From NCBI RefSeq assembly GCF_003315345.1, contig NZ_QNRO01000001.1, positions 62,001-126,000 on the forward strand: a stretch of DNA of 64,000 bases. The letters are read 5' to 3'. Under the pieces are notes generated by a model. The model did no database searches. It had not been told where the DNA came from and worked only from the letters and a program-made list of their open reading frames with translations. Source of the DNA: Marinobacter pelagius. Its GTDB lineage: Bacteria; Pseudomonadota; Gammaproteobacteria; Pseudomonadales; Oleiphilaceae. Numbering within the stretch: position 1 is the first letter of the stretch; each line of letters starts with the position of its first letter. A program made the position numbers and the translations under genes. Positions 16,707-25,872 of this stretch are shown piece after piece.

Positions 16707-17828
16707 ATGTACGCAAAACTTGAAACACGGACTTTTCTGGCCTTACTGGTCGGGGTTTCCCTGGCGTTCGTATTTCTGATGAAGCCCTTCTTCGGCCCGA
16801 TTTTCTGGGCAGTGGCGATTGCGCTCATTTTCCATCCGGTCCAGAACCTGCTGGTCCGCTGGCTGGGCGAACGGCCAAATATCAATGCCTTGATTACCCT
16901 GGTGATCTGCATGGTAATTGTGGTGATTCCGGTGCTGGTGCTGGTGACGTCCCTGGTGGCCCAGGGGGTGGAGCTCTATCAGCAAATCCAGCGCGGCGAA
17001 ATCCGTCCGGGCGAGTATATAGACCAGGTCAACCAGTCCTTCCCGGCGATCCAGGCATTCCTGGCGCAGTTTGATATCAGCTTTACCGAGTTGCGGGACC
17101 GGGCCGTCAGCCTGTTCGTCGGCGGCAGCCAGTTCCTGGCCAAACAGGCTTTGGGGATTGGCCAGAATACCTTCCAGTTTTTCATGGGGCTGGCCCTCAT
17201 GGTGTACCTGGCGTTCTTCCTGTTACGGGATGGCCACCAACTGGTAGAACTGATCATCCGGGCGTTGCCCCTGGGCGATGAGCGTGAGCGGCTGCTGTTT
17301 GCCAAGTTTGCCGAGGTGACCCGGGCCACGGTCAAGGGCAACCTGTTGATCGCGATCATCCAGGGGGCTCTGGGGGGGCTGATCTTCTGGATTCTGGGAA
17401 TTACCGGTGCGCTGCTGTGGGGTGTGGTCATGGCCATCGTCTCGTTGTTGCCGGCGGTCGGCGCGGCGCTGGTCTGGGTGCCGGCGGCGATCTACCTGGC
17501 GGCGGTCGGGGATGTTGTCCCGGCCCTGGTCCTGACCGTATTCGGTGTGGTGGTGATCGGTCTTGCCGACAACCTGCTGCGGCCGCTCCTGGTGGGCCGT
17601 GACACCAAACTGCCGGATTACGTAGTGCTGCTGTCGACCCTCGGTGGCATTGTCATGTTCGGCATCAACGGCTTTGTCATGGGCCCTCTGGTTGCGGCGC
17701 TGTTCATGGCGTTCTGGGGAATTTTCATTCGGGAATTCGGGCACGAGGCGCAAACGGTCCGTCACCCGGGTACCGGGCCGGAACCTCAAGATGAGAACCG
17801 CGGCAACCGGCATGGCGGCAAACTGTGA
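16707..17828 (+). CDS. AI-2E family (PerM/TqsA-like) transporter
   Basis: An inner-membrane protein of 373 residues with the hydrophobic pattern of the AI-2E exporter family: two N-terminal helices (residues about 9-50), another near 68-88, a soluble central region (about 90-150), and a C-terminal membrane block with the family text LLIAIIQGALGGLIFWILGI and GGIVMFGINGFVMGPLVAALF near the end. Members export autoinducer-2, or act as sodium/proton antiporters; the substrate cannot be told from the sequence. The last 25 residues are hydrophilic. It is followed 99 bp downstream by an exported peptidoglycan-binding protein. Confidence 0.88.
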   Translation: MYAKLETRTFLALLVGVSLAFVFLMKPFFGPIFWAVAIALIFHPVQNLLVRWLGERPNINALITLVICMVIVVIPVLVLVTSLVAQGVELYQQIQRGEIRPGEYIDQVNQSFPAIQAFLAQFDISFTELRDRAVSLFVGGSQFLAKQALGIGQNTFQFFMGLALMVYLAFFLLRDGHQLVELIIRALPLGDERERLLFAKFAEVTRATVKGNLLIAIIQGALGGLIFWILGITGALLWGVVMAIVSLLPAVGAALVWVPAAIYLAAVGDVVPALVLTVFGVVVIGLADNLLRPLLVGRDTKLPDYVVLLSTLGGIVMFGINGFVMGPLVAALFMAFWGIFIREFGHEAQTVRHPGTGPEPQDENRGNRHGGKL

Positions 17829-17927
17829 TAGGGTATTCATTGTTTGCCCCAGCTTGTGGAGATAGGCACCACACAACAAGAAAAGACCGATGCCGGCGAG
17901 GCATCAGGAGTAAGGCAGGTGAGTACC

Positions 17928-18341
17928 ATGAAGAAAACGACCCGTTCTTTCGGTCGCCTTCTGGCTGCAGCCGGTGTGGCGGTTACGCTGGGCCTGACGC
18001 CCTTGGCCCATGCAGATGACACCGTGGCAGTGAAAAATGCCCTGTACGGTGCCGGTTATGACATCACGAACGTCAGCTCGGGTATGGATGACAAGACCCG
18101 TGCCGCGTTGACCCAATTCCAGAAAGATCATGGCCTCGAGGCTACTGGTGCCCTGAACGAGGAAACCCGTAAGGCTCTGGGTATGATCACCGTGCAGGTC
18201 GCTGCGGCGCCGGCGCAGAGTAGTGGATCGCAGGGTACGGAAGAATCGGCATCGAGCGCCGCGTCTGCCGAGCCAGCGAAGGAATCCAGGGAAAAGGATG
18301 CGATCGAGGAAGACGAGGACGGTGGCTGGTCACTCTGGTAG
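17928..18341 (+). CDS. Exported peptidoglycan-binding domain protein
   Basis: A 137-residue periplasmic protein. A Sec signal peptide (MKKTTRSF, then AAAGVAVTLGLTPLAHA, cleaved around residue 27) precedes a PG_binding_1 domain (about 32-86: VKNALYGAGYDI...ALTQFQKDHGLEATGALNEETRKAL). The tail from about 95 is Ala/Ser/Glu-rich and ends in acidic DEDGGWSLW. ATG 17928 follows an AAGGCAGGTGAG stretch; a GTG three codons before and a longer frame from 17844 are less likely because they would put charged residues ahead of the signal. No enzymatic domain is present. Confidence 0.85.
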   Translation: MKKTTRSFGRLLAAAGVAVTLGLTPLAHADDTVAVKNALYGAGYDITNVSSGMDDKTRAALTQFQKDHGLEATGALNEETRKALGMITVQVAAAPAQSSGSQGTEESASSAASAEPAKESREKDAIEEDEDGGWSLW

Positions 18342-18363
18342 TGTCGCCGGTTCGCCGCTTACA

Positions 18364-18399
18364 AAAAAGCCCGCCGGGATGATACCCCGCGGGCTTTTT
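18364..18399. terminator. Bidirectional terminator between PG-binding gene and ilvD
   Basis: Outer stem AAAAAGCCCGC / GCGGGCTTTTT, with an inner CGGG-CCC pairing, flanked by A- and T-runs. It sits between two convergent genes and can end both transcripts. Confidence 0.85.
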
Positions 18400-18418
18400 G
18401 CTGGCTGTCCGGAAGAGG

Positions 18419-20254
18419 TCAGTCGAGTTTCGACAAATCCCGGACCGCACCCTTGTCGGCACTGGTGGCCAGCAGGGCATAGGCCTTGAGGGCCGCCGAG
18501 ACCTTGCGGTCGCGCGGCAGCTCCGGCTTCCAGCCCTTGGCGTCCCGGGCTTCCCGGCGCCGGTCCAGCTCCTGTTGGTCGAGCTGGACATTGATAGAGC
18601 GGTTGGGAATGTCGATCAGGATGGTGTCGCCGTTCTCGATCAGGCCAATTTCACCGCCGGCTGCCGCTTCCGGGGAGGCGTGGCCGATGGAGAGCCCCGA
18701 GGTGCCGCCGGAGAAACGGCCATCCGTGAGCAGGGCGCAGTCCTTGCCCAGACCCTTGGACTTCAGGTAGCTGGTGGGGTAGAGCATTTCCTGCATGCCG
18801 GGTCCTCCGCGGGGACCTTCGTACCGGATGATCACCACTTCGCCGGGTTTCACTTCGTCACCGAGGATGCCGGCGACGGCCGAGTCCTGGCTCTCGAACA
18901 CCCGAGCCTTGCCTTCGAACACGTAGATGCTTTCATCGACACCGGCGGTTTTCACCACGCAGCCGTCCCGGGCGATGTTGCCGTAAAGCACCGCCAGGCC
19001 GCCTTCAGTGGAGTAGGCGTTGGCCACCGAGCGGATGCAGCCGTTCTCCCGGTCGCCGTCCAGGCTCGGCCAGCGGGTGCTCTGGCTGAAGGCTGTCTGG
19101 GTGGGAATGCCCGCCGGCCCGGCCTTGTAGAACTCCACCACTTCCGGGGTCGGGGAGCGCATGATGTCCCAGGTTTCCAGGGCCTCTTTCATGGTCTTGC
19201 TGTGAACGGTGGGCAGGTCGGTGTTGATCAGGTTGCCGCGCTCCAGTTCACCCAGGATGCCCATGATGCCGCCGGCACGGTGGACGTCTTCCATGTGGTA
19301 TTTCGGGGAGTTGGGCGCCACCTTGCACAGCTGGGGAACATGGCGGGAGAGCCGGTCGATATCGGCCATGTCGAAGTTCACCCCGCCTTCCTGGGCCGCG
19401 GCCAGCAGGTGCAGGATGGTGTTGGTGGACCCGCCCATGGCGATATCCATGGTCATGGCGTTCTCGAAGGCGGCCTGGGACCCGATGCTACGGGGCAGCA
19501 CGCTGGCGTCGTTCTCCTCGTAGAAGCGACGGGCATTCTCGACGATCTGGCGCCCGGCGTTGAGGAACAACTGTTCGCGGTCAGCATGAGTGGCCAGCAG
19601 TGAGCCGTTGCCAGGCAAAGCAAGGCCGATGGCCTCGGTCAGGCAGTTCATGGAGTTGGCGGTGAACATGCCGGAGCAGGAGCCACAGGTCGGGCAGGCA
19701 CTGCGCTCATATTCTTCCACCTGCTCGTCGCTGGCGTTCGGATCCGCGGCAATGACCATGGCGTCAACCAGGTCCAGCTTGTGCTCGGACAGCTTGGTCT
19801 TACCTGCCTCCATGGGGCCGCCGGAAACAAAGATGGTCGGGATGTTCAGGCGCATGGCGGCCATCAGCATGCCCGGGGTGATCTTGTCGCAGTTGGAAAT
19901 GCACACCAGGGCGTCGGCACAGTGGGCGTTGACCATGTACTCCACGGAATCGGCAATGATCTCCCGCGACGGCAGGGAATAGAGCATGCCGTCGTGGCCC
20001 ATGGCGATGCCGTCGTCCACGGCAATGGTGTTGAATTCCTTGGCCACACCGCCGGCAGATTCAATTTCGCGGCACACCAGCTGCCCCAGGTCTTTCAGGT
20101 GCACATGGCCGGGTACGAACTGGGTGAACGAGTTGGCAACCGCGATGATTGGTTTGCCGAAATCCTCGTTTTTCATACCGGTAGCGCGCCAGAGGGCGCG
20201 GGCACCGGCCATGTTGCGACCGGCTGTGGAGGTCCGCGAACGATACTGAGGCAT
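18419..20254 (-). CDS. ilvD: IlvD: dihydroxy-acid dehydratase
   Basis: A cytoplasmic Fe-S dehydratase (611 residues, E. coli 616) for the penultimate step of isoleucine and valine synthesis. Family stretches are [21 protein letters not shown] at the N-terminus, [15 protein letters not shown] (cluster Cys), [33 protein letters not shown] and [26 protein letters not shown] 20254 gives the canonical MPQYRS start; the frame upstream to 20329 is not conserved. It stands alone, divergent from an HDOD regulator, with its own terminator. Confidence 0.97.
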   Translation of the reverse strand: MPQYRSRTSTAGRNMAGARALWRATGMKNEDFGKPIIAVANSFTQFVPGHVHLKDLGQLVCREIESAGGVAKEFNTIAVDDGIAMGHDGMLYSLPSREIIADSVEYMVNAHCADALVCISNCDKITPGMLMAAMRLNIPTIFVSGGPMEAGKTKLSEHKLDLVDAMVIAADPNASDEQVEEYERSACPTCGSCSGMFTANSMNCLTEAIGLALPGNGSLLATHADREQLFLNAGRQIVENARRFYEENDASVLPRSIGSQAAFENAMTMDIAMGGSTNTILHLLAAAQEGGVNFDMADIDRLSRHVPQLCKVAPNSPKYHMEDVHRAGGIMGILGELERGNLINTDLPTVHSKTMKEALETWDIMRSPTPEVVEFYKAGPAGIPTQTAFSQSTRWPSLDGDRENGCIRSVANAYSTEGGLAVLYGNIARDGCVVKTAGVDESIYVFEGKARVFESQDSAVAGILGDEVKPGEVVIIRYEGPRGGPGMQEMLYPTSYLKSKGLGKDCALLTDGRFSGGTSGLSIGHASPEAAAGGEIGLIENGDTILIDIPNRSINVQLDQQELDRRREARDAKGWKPELPRDRKVSAALKAYALLATSADKGAVRDLSKLD

Positions 20255-20415
20255 GTGTTCTGGTCTCTCTCTTGTTTCCTGACAAATTCCGTAAAAAACA
20301 GAGGATACCAGATTCGGCCCGGCGCGCATGGTTGTTTTTGCCCCGGCTGGTGACTATAAACAAGACAAGAACCGGAAGATTCCTGCGTTCTGCTGAGCGG
20401 AGAAGGAGTTCGTCT

Positions 20416-21672
20416 ATGGCTGGCCGGGAACGCCTGCCTCTGGGTCGCCTGAAAAGTTTCCATCCCCTGAACCGACTGACCGCCGACCAGCTGGTCTTGC
20501 TGGTTAACCGGGCTGAGCGTCGTTGCCACAACCCGGGTGAGACCGTGATCGAGCAGGGCGTGCAGGATGGCCTGGATTTTTTTCTCGTCAGCGGCGCCGT
20601 GGAACTGCACGCCAAGGATGGTCGCAAATCGGTCATCGAAGCGGAGACGGAGAAAGCGCTCAATCCCATTGCCCGGCTCCAGCCGCGCATGTACGAGGTG
20701 GTTGCCATCAGGCCCAGTGAATTCCTGGTGATCGAGCAGGACATACTCAACGACTTCTTGAATTCGGCTCCGGTAAACCAGGTGGAAATGGAATCGTCAG
20801 GGGACTGGGTTGCCTCGGGCAGTGCCGAGCATCGGCTGCGGATGGAATTCAATTCGGAGCTCCGGTCGAACCATATCCGTTTGCCCAGCGTGCCGGATAT
20901 GGCCTGGAAAGTGCGACGCTTTGCAGCCCGGGAAGGGCTTTCGGAAACAAAGCTGGCCATGGCCGTGGCCGCTGATCCGGCCATGGCTGCCAAGCTGGTG
21001 CGGGCGTGCAATAGTCCGGTTTATCGGGGCCTGGGCGGTGTCCACAGTGTTTGCGAGGCAGTCGCCAGGCTGGGGATGCGTATCACCCGTCAACTGGTGT
21101 CCGAGTTTGCCCTGAGGGACGTTTTCCGAAGCCGGCAGATCAGTCTTCAGAGAGAAATGGTCAGGCTCTGCCGGCAATCCCGGGAAGTGGCTGCATTGTG
21201 CTGGCTGCTGGCCGATCGGGTCGAAGGTCTCGATCCGGATGAGGCGGAGCTGGCGGGGCTGCTCCATGATATCGGAACGGTTCCCGTGCTGGTTCTGGCC
21301 GAGCACCACCCCGGCCTGTGGTCCAGTGAGGCCAGGTTGAGGTCTGTCATCAGGCAGTTGCGGTCAGAATTCGGCGCCTGTTTGCTGGAAAGCTGGGCCT
21401 GTCCGCCGGGGCTGGTGGAGGCGGTGCGCCACGGCGAAGACTGGCAATTTGAGTGTCCCGAGCAGACTCCGCAGTTGGTGGATGTGGTGATCGCTGCCCG
21501 GTTGCATTACAGGATCGGCTCAAGCCAGAATGGCGAGCTTCCCGCCCTGGACCAGGTGCCTGCCCTCGGAAGGCTGGCCGGGCCGGAACCCGGTGCCTCC
21601 CGTAGCCAGGAGCTTCTTGCCGAAGCCAGGGCGAGGGTAGAGCAAACGCAAACTTTGCTGTCGACTCGATGA
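20416..21672 (+). CDS. Cyclic-nucleotide-binding-like plus HDOD domain signalling protein
   Basis: A 418-residue soluble regulator. Residues about 12-125 resemble a cNMP-binding beta-barrel (PGETVIEQGVQDGLDFFLVSGAVELHA). Residues about 155-345 form an HDOD domain (LPSVPDMAWKVRRFA, ADPAMAAKLVRACNSPVYRG, LHDIGTVPVLVLAE), an HD-related output domain that usually lacks phosphohydrolase activity. The C-terminus has no recognised domain. ATG 20416 follows AAGGAG. The stop overlaps the next gene's start by 4 bp (ATGA), so the two are coupled. Such proteins tend to act in motility or stress signalling, but the partner is unknown here. Confidence 0.85.
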   Translation: MAGRERLPLGRLKSFHPLNRLTADQLVLLVNRAERRCHNPGETVIEQGVQDGLDFFLVSGAVELHAKDGRKSVIEAETEKALNPIARLQPRMYEVVAIRPSEFLVIEQDILNDFLNSAPVNQVEMESSGDWVASGSAEHRLRMEFNSELRSNHIRLPSVPDMAWKVRRFAAREGLSETKLAMAVAADPAMAAKLVRACNSPVYRGLGGVHSVCEAVARLGMRITRQLVSEFALRDVFRSRQISLQREMVRLCRQSREVAALCWLLADRVEGLDPDEAELAGLLHDIGTVPVLVLAEHHPGLWSSEARLRSVIRQLRSEFGACLLESWACPPGLVEAVRHGEDWQFECPEQTPQLVDVVIAARLHYRIGSSQNGELPALDQVPALGRLAGPEPGASRSQELLAEARARVEQTQTLLSTR

Positions 21673-22262
21673 CCAAACCAATCATGCATGTCCCCCTCTT
21701 TCCCCTGAATTCCATTGTCCTGCCCCGGGGACGCATTCCGCTTCAGCTGTTCGAACCGCGCTACATCGATATGCTGAGCCGATGCCTCAAGGAGGATCGG
21801 GGCTTTGTCGTGGTGTTACTGAGGGATGGTGAGGAGACCAGTCCGGTTGCGCGCTTCTATGACATCGGGACCTATGTCCGGATCATCGATTTCCAGCAGC
21901 TCGAGAGCGGGTTGCTGGGTATCACCGTTGAGGGTGAGAGCAAGGTATCCGTGGTCCGGAGCTGGCAGCAGGATGACGGCCTGAATGTGGGCGATGTGGA
22001 GTGCCTGCTGGAGGAGACATGGAGTGAGGTGCCCGAGCGTTATATCGAGCTGCCCTCCGTGTTGCAGGCTTTGTCGAGGCACCCGGTCATCCGCGATCTC
22101 GCCATGGAAGTGGACTACGAAGACGCACGGGATGTGGGCTGGCGCCTGACGGAACTCCTGCCCCTGGACAAACAGGAAAAGCAGCGGCTGGTGGAGCTCC
22201 AGGACCCCCTGGAACGGCTCAGCCGCCTGCAGGGGTTGCTGGAGGCGCTGGAAGAGGGCTAG
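21669..22262 (+). CDS. Lon-protease substrate-binding-domain protein (LON N-terminal-like)
   Basis: A 197-residue protein consisting only of a Lon N-terminal (PUA-like) domain, without ATPase or protease parts. Family text is VPLFPLNSIVLPRGRIPLQLFEPRYIDML at residues 8-36 and LLPLDKQEKQRLVELQDPLERLSRL near the end. Stand-alone proteins of this type are common in proteobacteria and of unclear function. It starts inside the stop of the HDOD gene. Its last 44 bp overlap tail-to-tail with the DedA-PAP2 gene on the other strand. Confidence 0.9.
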   Translation: MTKPIMHVPLFPLNSIVLPRGRIPLQLFEPRYIDMLSRCLKEDRGFVVVLLRDGEETSPVARFYDIGTYVRIIDFQQLESGLLGITVEGESKVSVVRSWQQDDGLNVGDVECLLEETWSEVPERYIELPSVLQALSRHPVIRDLAMEVDYEDARDVGWRLTELLPLDKQEKQRLVELQDPLERLSRLQGLLEALEEG

Positions 22263-23721
22263 CCTGCTCGGTGACCGGCTCCCGGGAATACTCCTCGACA
22301 GCTTCGGGCCAGCGGTCGTACAGATAGCCGACAGTAAAAAGCCCCCACAGCAGCAGGGCCGCGAGAGTAGAGCCATCGGTGTGGATGGGTACCCGGTCAA
22401 AGCGGCTGTAGCTGGCCCGTACCAGGCCTGTGATTGCCAGCCCCAGCAGGACTCCTCCGATGACATCCGTAAACCAGTGTACTCCGAGGTACAGACGGCT
22501 GATGGCCACTGGCAACAGCGGCAGTGAGAGCAACACGTATGCCTGCCAGCGTCTCCGGTGCCGGGTTTCTCCGGCTACAAAGCCGGCGAGCACGGTGACA
22601 AACACGGTGATGCCCGCGCTGTGGCCGCTGGGGAAGGCTCCGGAGGATGGTGGCTGGAGCACCTGGTCTGGACGCGGGATGCCCAGGGTCGATTTAAGCA
22701 GCCACACCAGAAAAACCGTCATGGCGGCGGCGAGCAGAATGTGTAGGGCGGCGGCGTAGTACCCCCGGAAACCGAGCACCAGGAGCGCCAGTACAGAGGC
22801 GGTGACCAGGACCGCCGGGTCACCGATCAGGGTGACAGCAATGGCGGGGCCATCGAGAAGCGGTTGTCGCAGCTGCTGGAACCAGTGGAGGGCCATCTGG
22901 TTAAACGGCTCCAATACCCCGTGTATCGTCAGCTGGCCCCAGATCAACAGTAGTCCGAAGGCGGTCACCGCCATCAGAACAGAGGCCAGCGGAAACTCTC
23001 CCTCCCGGGCTGGACGATCGTTGGTATAGAGGCGCCAGAACCGGTGCGACAGTTCATACTGCTGCATCCGCTGCTCGAACCAGCGGTAGACCCGGCTGCC
23101 TTCACCCAGTCCCATCTGAAACCGGATCATGATCAGGTACACCACGAACAGGGCGGCCAGACTGACCCCCATGACGGCGTAGAAATGGGCGGGAGGTCGC
23201 AGTTCACTCTGCAGGGCATTGCCGACGACAAAGCCGGGCAGAATGTAGACGGGAGCCCAGGCAATGGCCGAGGCGATGTTGAACCCCAGGAACCGGCGCC
23301 AGGGCATCCACAGCGCACCGGCGATCAGGGGAATGACAGGGCGGATGGGGCCGATAAAGCGGCCGAGCACCACGCTCTTGCCCCCATGCCGATGGAAAAA
23401 AGCCTCGCCCTTGTTAATCAGTCCCGGGTACCGACTCAGGGGCCAGATCGAGGTAAGCCGGCCCTGCAACTGTCGCCCCAGGGCAAAGCTCACACTGTCA
23501 CCGGTGACGGCGCCCAGTCCGGCCCATACCAGGGCTTCGGTCAAGGGCATGCCGGATTTCCCCGCCAGGGCGGCAACCGCAAACAGGATCGCAACCCCGG
23601 GCACGATGATGCCCGCGATCGCGAGGGACTCGATGAATGCGGTCAGGAACAGGGCTGCGGCCAACAGCCCGGGATTGGCTGATAGCCATGCCGTCAGCTC
23701 TGTCAGCCAGGCGGTGCTCAT
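22219..23721 (-). CDS. Bifunctional DedA-family / PAP2 phosphatase membrane protein
   Basis: A 500-residue inner-membrane fusion. The N-terminal DedA (VTT/SNARE-associated) domain, about 1-200, has GIIVPGVAIL, GAVTGDSVSFALGR, GRFIGPIRPVIPLIAGAL and IAWAPVYILPG. The C-terminal PAP2 domain has all three acid phosphatase motifs: KSTLGIPRP (KX6RP), PSGHSAG, and RLYLGVHWFTD (SRX5HX3D). Substrates are probably undecaprenyl pyrophosphate or phosphatidate, as inferred from the family. Its start overlaps the stop of the upstream GGDEF-like gene by 4 bp, so it is translationally coupled with that gene, and its 3' end overlaps the Lon-N-like gene. Confidence 0.9.
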   Translation of the reverse strand: MSTAWLTELTAWLSANPGLLAAALFLTAFIESLAIAGIIVPGVAILFAVAALAGKSGMPLTEALVWAGLGAVTGDSVSFALGRQLQGRLTSIWPLSRYPGLINKGEAFFHRHGGKSVVLGRFIGPIRPVIPLIAGALWMPWRRFLGFNIASAIAWAPVYILPGFVVGNALQSELRPPAHFYAVMGVSLAALFVVYLIMIRFQMGLGEGSRVYRWFEQRMQQYELSHRFWRLYTNDRPAREGEFPLASVLMAVTAFGLLLIWGQLTIHGVLEPFNQMALHWFQQLRQPLLDGPAIAVTLIGDPAVLVTASVLALLVLGFRGYYAAALHILLAAAMTVFLVWLLKSTLGIPRPDQVLQPPSSGAFPSGHSAGITVFVTVLAGFVAGETRHRRRWQAYVLLSLPLLPVAISRLYLGVHWFTDVIGGVLLGLAITGLVRASYSRFDRVPIHTDGSTLAALLLWGLFTVGYLYDRWPEAVEEYSREPVTEQASPLPAPPATPAGG

Positions 23722-24716
23722 GCCTCGATGGTCTCTCCCGGGCTGAACCAGGCGGAATCAGCGCCACGTTTGCGGGCCTCTTCAAGCGCCTGTCGGGCGC
23801 GTTTGCGCAGCGTATCGGTACGGGTATCGCTGTTGCCCCGGGTCGAGCAGCCTAGGCTGACCGTCGCCTTGCCGACCTCCGGCCACTGGTGCTCGGCAAT
23901 GTTCCGCCGGATCCGCTCCGCAATCACCCGCACGCCTTCCTCCGGTGTGAATGGCAGCACCAGGAAAAATTCCGCGTTGTCCAGTGTGTACAGGGTGTCG
24001 CCAGCGCGGATCACGCCAAACAGATGCTGGGTCATATCGCGGAATACCGACTGGATCGCGTCTTCGCCATGCAGGTCTCTGGCTTCATCCGCATAGTCCA
24101 GGCCAAGATGGATAACCGAAAGCGGGTGGCCGGTGGCGATTGCGCGACTGATCTCTTTCTGCAGGGTTTCGTCCAGGAAGCGGGCATTATGGGCCCCGGT
24201 GACAGGGTCTGTAATTGCCAGATCCTCAGCGGACTGGGCCATGTGGCCGTAGTGCCAGGTGTAGAGGGCCGCCACGGTGAGCAGGATCAGCAGGCCCGTG
24301 GTAATCGCCATGGCATCACTGGCCGGATGCTTGAGGAACAGGATGATTCCGAGCGGTACCAGCAGAAGCACGGACAATCCCAGGCCCTGGCGCAGGGGCA
24401 GAATAAGCAGGTTCAGGACCAGCAGGGGCATCGCCCAGTGACTGATACCCGGCCCGTTCATGGTGATCAGCGCGGCCACCAGTCCGCTGTTCAGTCCGGA
24501 CAGGATGATCAGGTGCCCCGGAGCGGCGAGCTGGTGCCGGCGCTTGATAATGGTGTAGATGAGTCCGGCAGTAGTGAGAATGGCCATGCCGGAAGCCAGG
24601 TAGAACAGGTCGTAGAAGCCGTAGCGCAGGTTCTGGCCTGCCAGGCTGGCAATGAACACGGTGGCCAGCACGTAGCCGGCGCTGTGGGTCCAGGTTCTCA
24701 GGCGGGTTTCGGTCAT
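23718..24716 (-). CDS. Membrane protein with degenerate GGDEF domain (second of pair)
   Basis: A 332-residue protein with six or so hydrophobic segments in residues 12-155, then a GGDEF-fold domain from about 165 (LAITDPVTGAHNARFLDETL). The active-site loop reads TLDNAEFF (residues 244-251) where catalytic cyclases have GGDEF or GGEEF, so GG is replaced by DN and diguanylate cyclase activity is unlikely. It overlaps the preceding GGDEF-like gene by 4 bp and the DedA-PAP2 gene by 4 bp, forming a coupled three-gene unit. It may bind GTP or c-di-GMP as a receptor, or be purely structural. Confidence 0.85.
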   Translation of the reverse strand: MTETRLRTWTHSAGYVLATVFIASLAGQNLRYGFYDLFYLASGMAILTTAGLIYTIIKRRHQLAAPGHLIILSGLNSGLVAALITMNGPGISHWAMPLLVLNLLILPLRQGLGLSVLLLVPLGIILFLKHPASDAMAITTGLLILLTVAALYTWHYGHMAQSAEDLAITDPVTGAHNARFLDETLQKEISRAIATGHPLSVIHLGLDYADEARDLHGEDAIQSVFRDMTQHLFGVIRAGDTLYTLDNAEFFLVLPFTPEEGVRVIAERIRRNIAEHQWPEVGKATVSLGCSTRGNSDTRTDTLRKRARQALEEARKRGADSAWFSPGETIEA

Positions 24717-25726
24717 GACGCCGGCCGCTCCTGCCCGGCCATGCCGTGGTTCTGCTGTGACCAGACGCTGTACACCTGGGTCCGGTTGCCGCCCTGTTGC
24801 TGGGCGCGCCGCAGTGCATGGGCCGCACTCTGCTGCAGGCTGTCGGCGTCATCGCCGATATTGAGCCCGGCAATGCCGGTACTCACGGTCAGGCGCATTC
24901 CGTGCGACTCGAGTAGCGTCTGCAGTCCGGCACGGATGGTTTCGGCCCGGTCGAGGGCATTATTGGTGCCGATTCCGGGCAGGATAACCAGGAACTGCAG
25001 GTCCGCTACCCGGTAATAGGTGTCGAAATCGCGCAACTGGGAATGCAGATAGCGGCCGATCCGGGGCAGGATCGAGCGAATGTCCTCGTCCCGTTCCTTG
25101 TCGCTCAGGTGTGTGTCCAGCCCGATCATGATCACGGACATATCTGTGCCTTCCCGCTCACTGCGCTGGATCTCCTTGTGCAGGTCCGCAGACAGGTACT
25201 CCCGGCTGGCGGCCTGGGTCAGCTCATCGGTGCGACGTAACGGCGCAAGCTGGCGGCTCTTGTATTCACGGAGAAACACCAGCAGGCCCGACAGCAGCAG
25301 CGTGAGCAGAAAGGCGCTGATCATCTGGTGCCGGTCGGGCAGGCCGGTTGCCCACCAGACGCCGGCCATGGCCAGGATGGTCACCGCCAGGGCCAGGATC
25401 ATGGCGGTGGCGGGCGGGAACAGCGCGAAGGCGACCAGGGGAACGGCGTAGAGCCAGTGAGTCATGGCCCAGGGGCCCACCACGAATCCGGACAGCAGCA
25501 AAAGTGCGAGTACCAGAAAAAACAGCCTTTGTATCAGGGGCCAGGGCCGCTTTGCCCGGGCCGGATGAAAGGTGCGACCGCTGATGACAATGCCGGCACC
25601 CGCAGCGGCAATCGCCGCCATCAGGGGCTGGCCGAGCAGGGCACTCAGCAGCGCAATGGCCAGAAATGCCACGAATCCGGCTCGTGACAACCTGGTCAGC
25701 AGGAATTTATCGGCCGTCTGGGCCAT
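24713..25726 (-). CDS. Membrane protein with degenerate GGDEF domain (first of pair)
   Basis: A 337-residue protein of the same layout as its neighbour: about six membrane segments (residues 12-152) and a C-terminal GGDEF-fold domain from about 163 (RRTDELTQAASREYLSADL). The signature loop is RVADLQFLVILP (239-250), in which GGDEF is replaced by ADLQF, so catalysis is not expected. The paired architecture suggests a duplication followed by divergence. ATG 25726 follows AAGGA; the frame extends 10 codons further without support. It is the first gene of the unit and is divergent from proA. Confidence 0.85.
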   Translation of the reverse strand: MAQTADKFLLTRLSRAGFVAFLAIALLSALLGQPLMAAIAAAGAGIVISGRTFHPARAKRPWPLIQRLFFLVLALLLLSGFVVGPWAMTHWLYAVPLVAFALFPPATAMILALAVTILAMAGVWWATGLPDRHQMISAFLLTLLLSGLLVFLREYKSRQLAPLRRTDELTQAASREYLSADLHKEIQRSEREGTDMSVIMIGLDTHLSDKERDEDIRSILPRIGRYLHSQLRDFDTYYRVADLQFLVILPGIGTNNALDRAETIRAGLQTLLESHGMRLTVSTGIAGLNIGDDADSLQQSAAHALRRAQQQGGNRTQVYSVWSQQNHGMAGQERPAS

Positions 25727-25872
25727 GGTGTGTCCTTCCTCTCCCGGCGCATCCATTGAGTATGAAGCATAGCGCAGCGGTATAATAATGGTTTGGGATG
25801 CGTACTTGAAACGGGAAAGGTAAAGTTAGGCCCTTATTCCTGAATTTGACTGACAAGGTACAAGGACACGGG

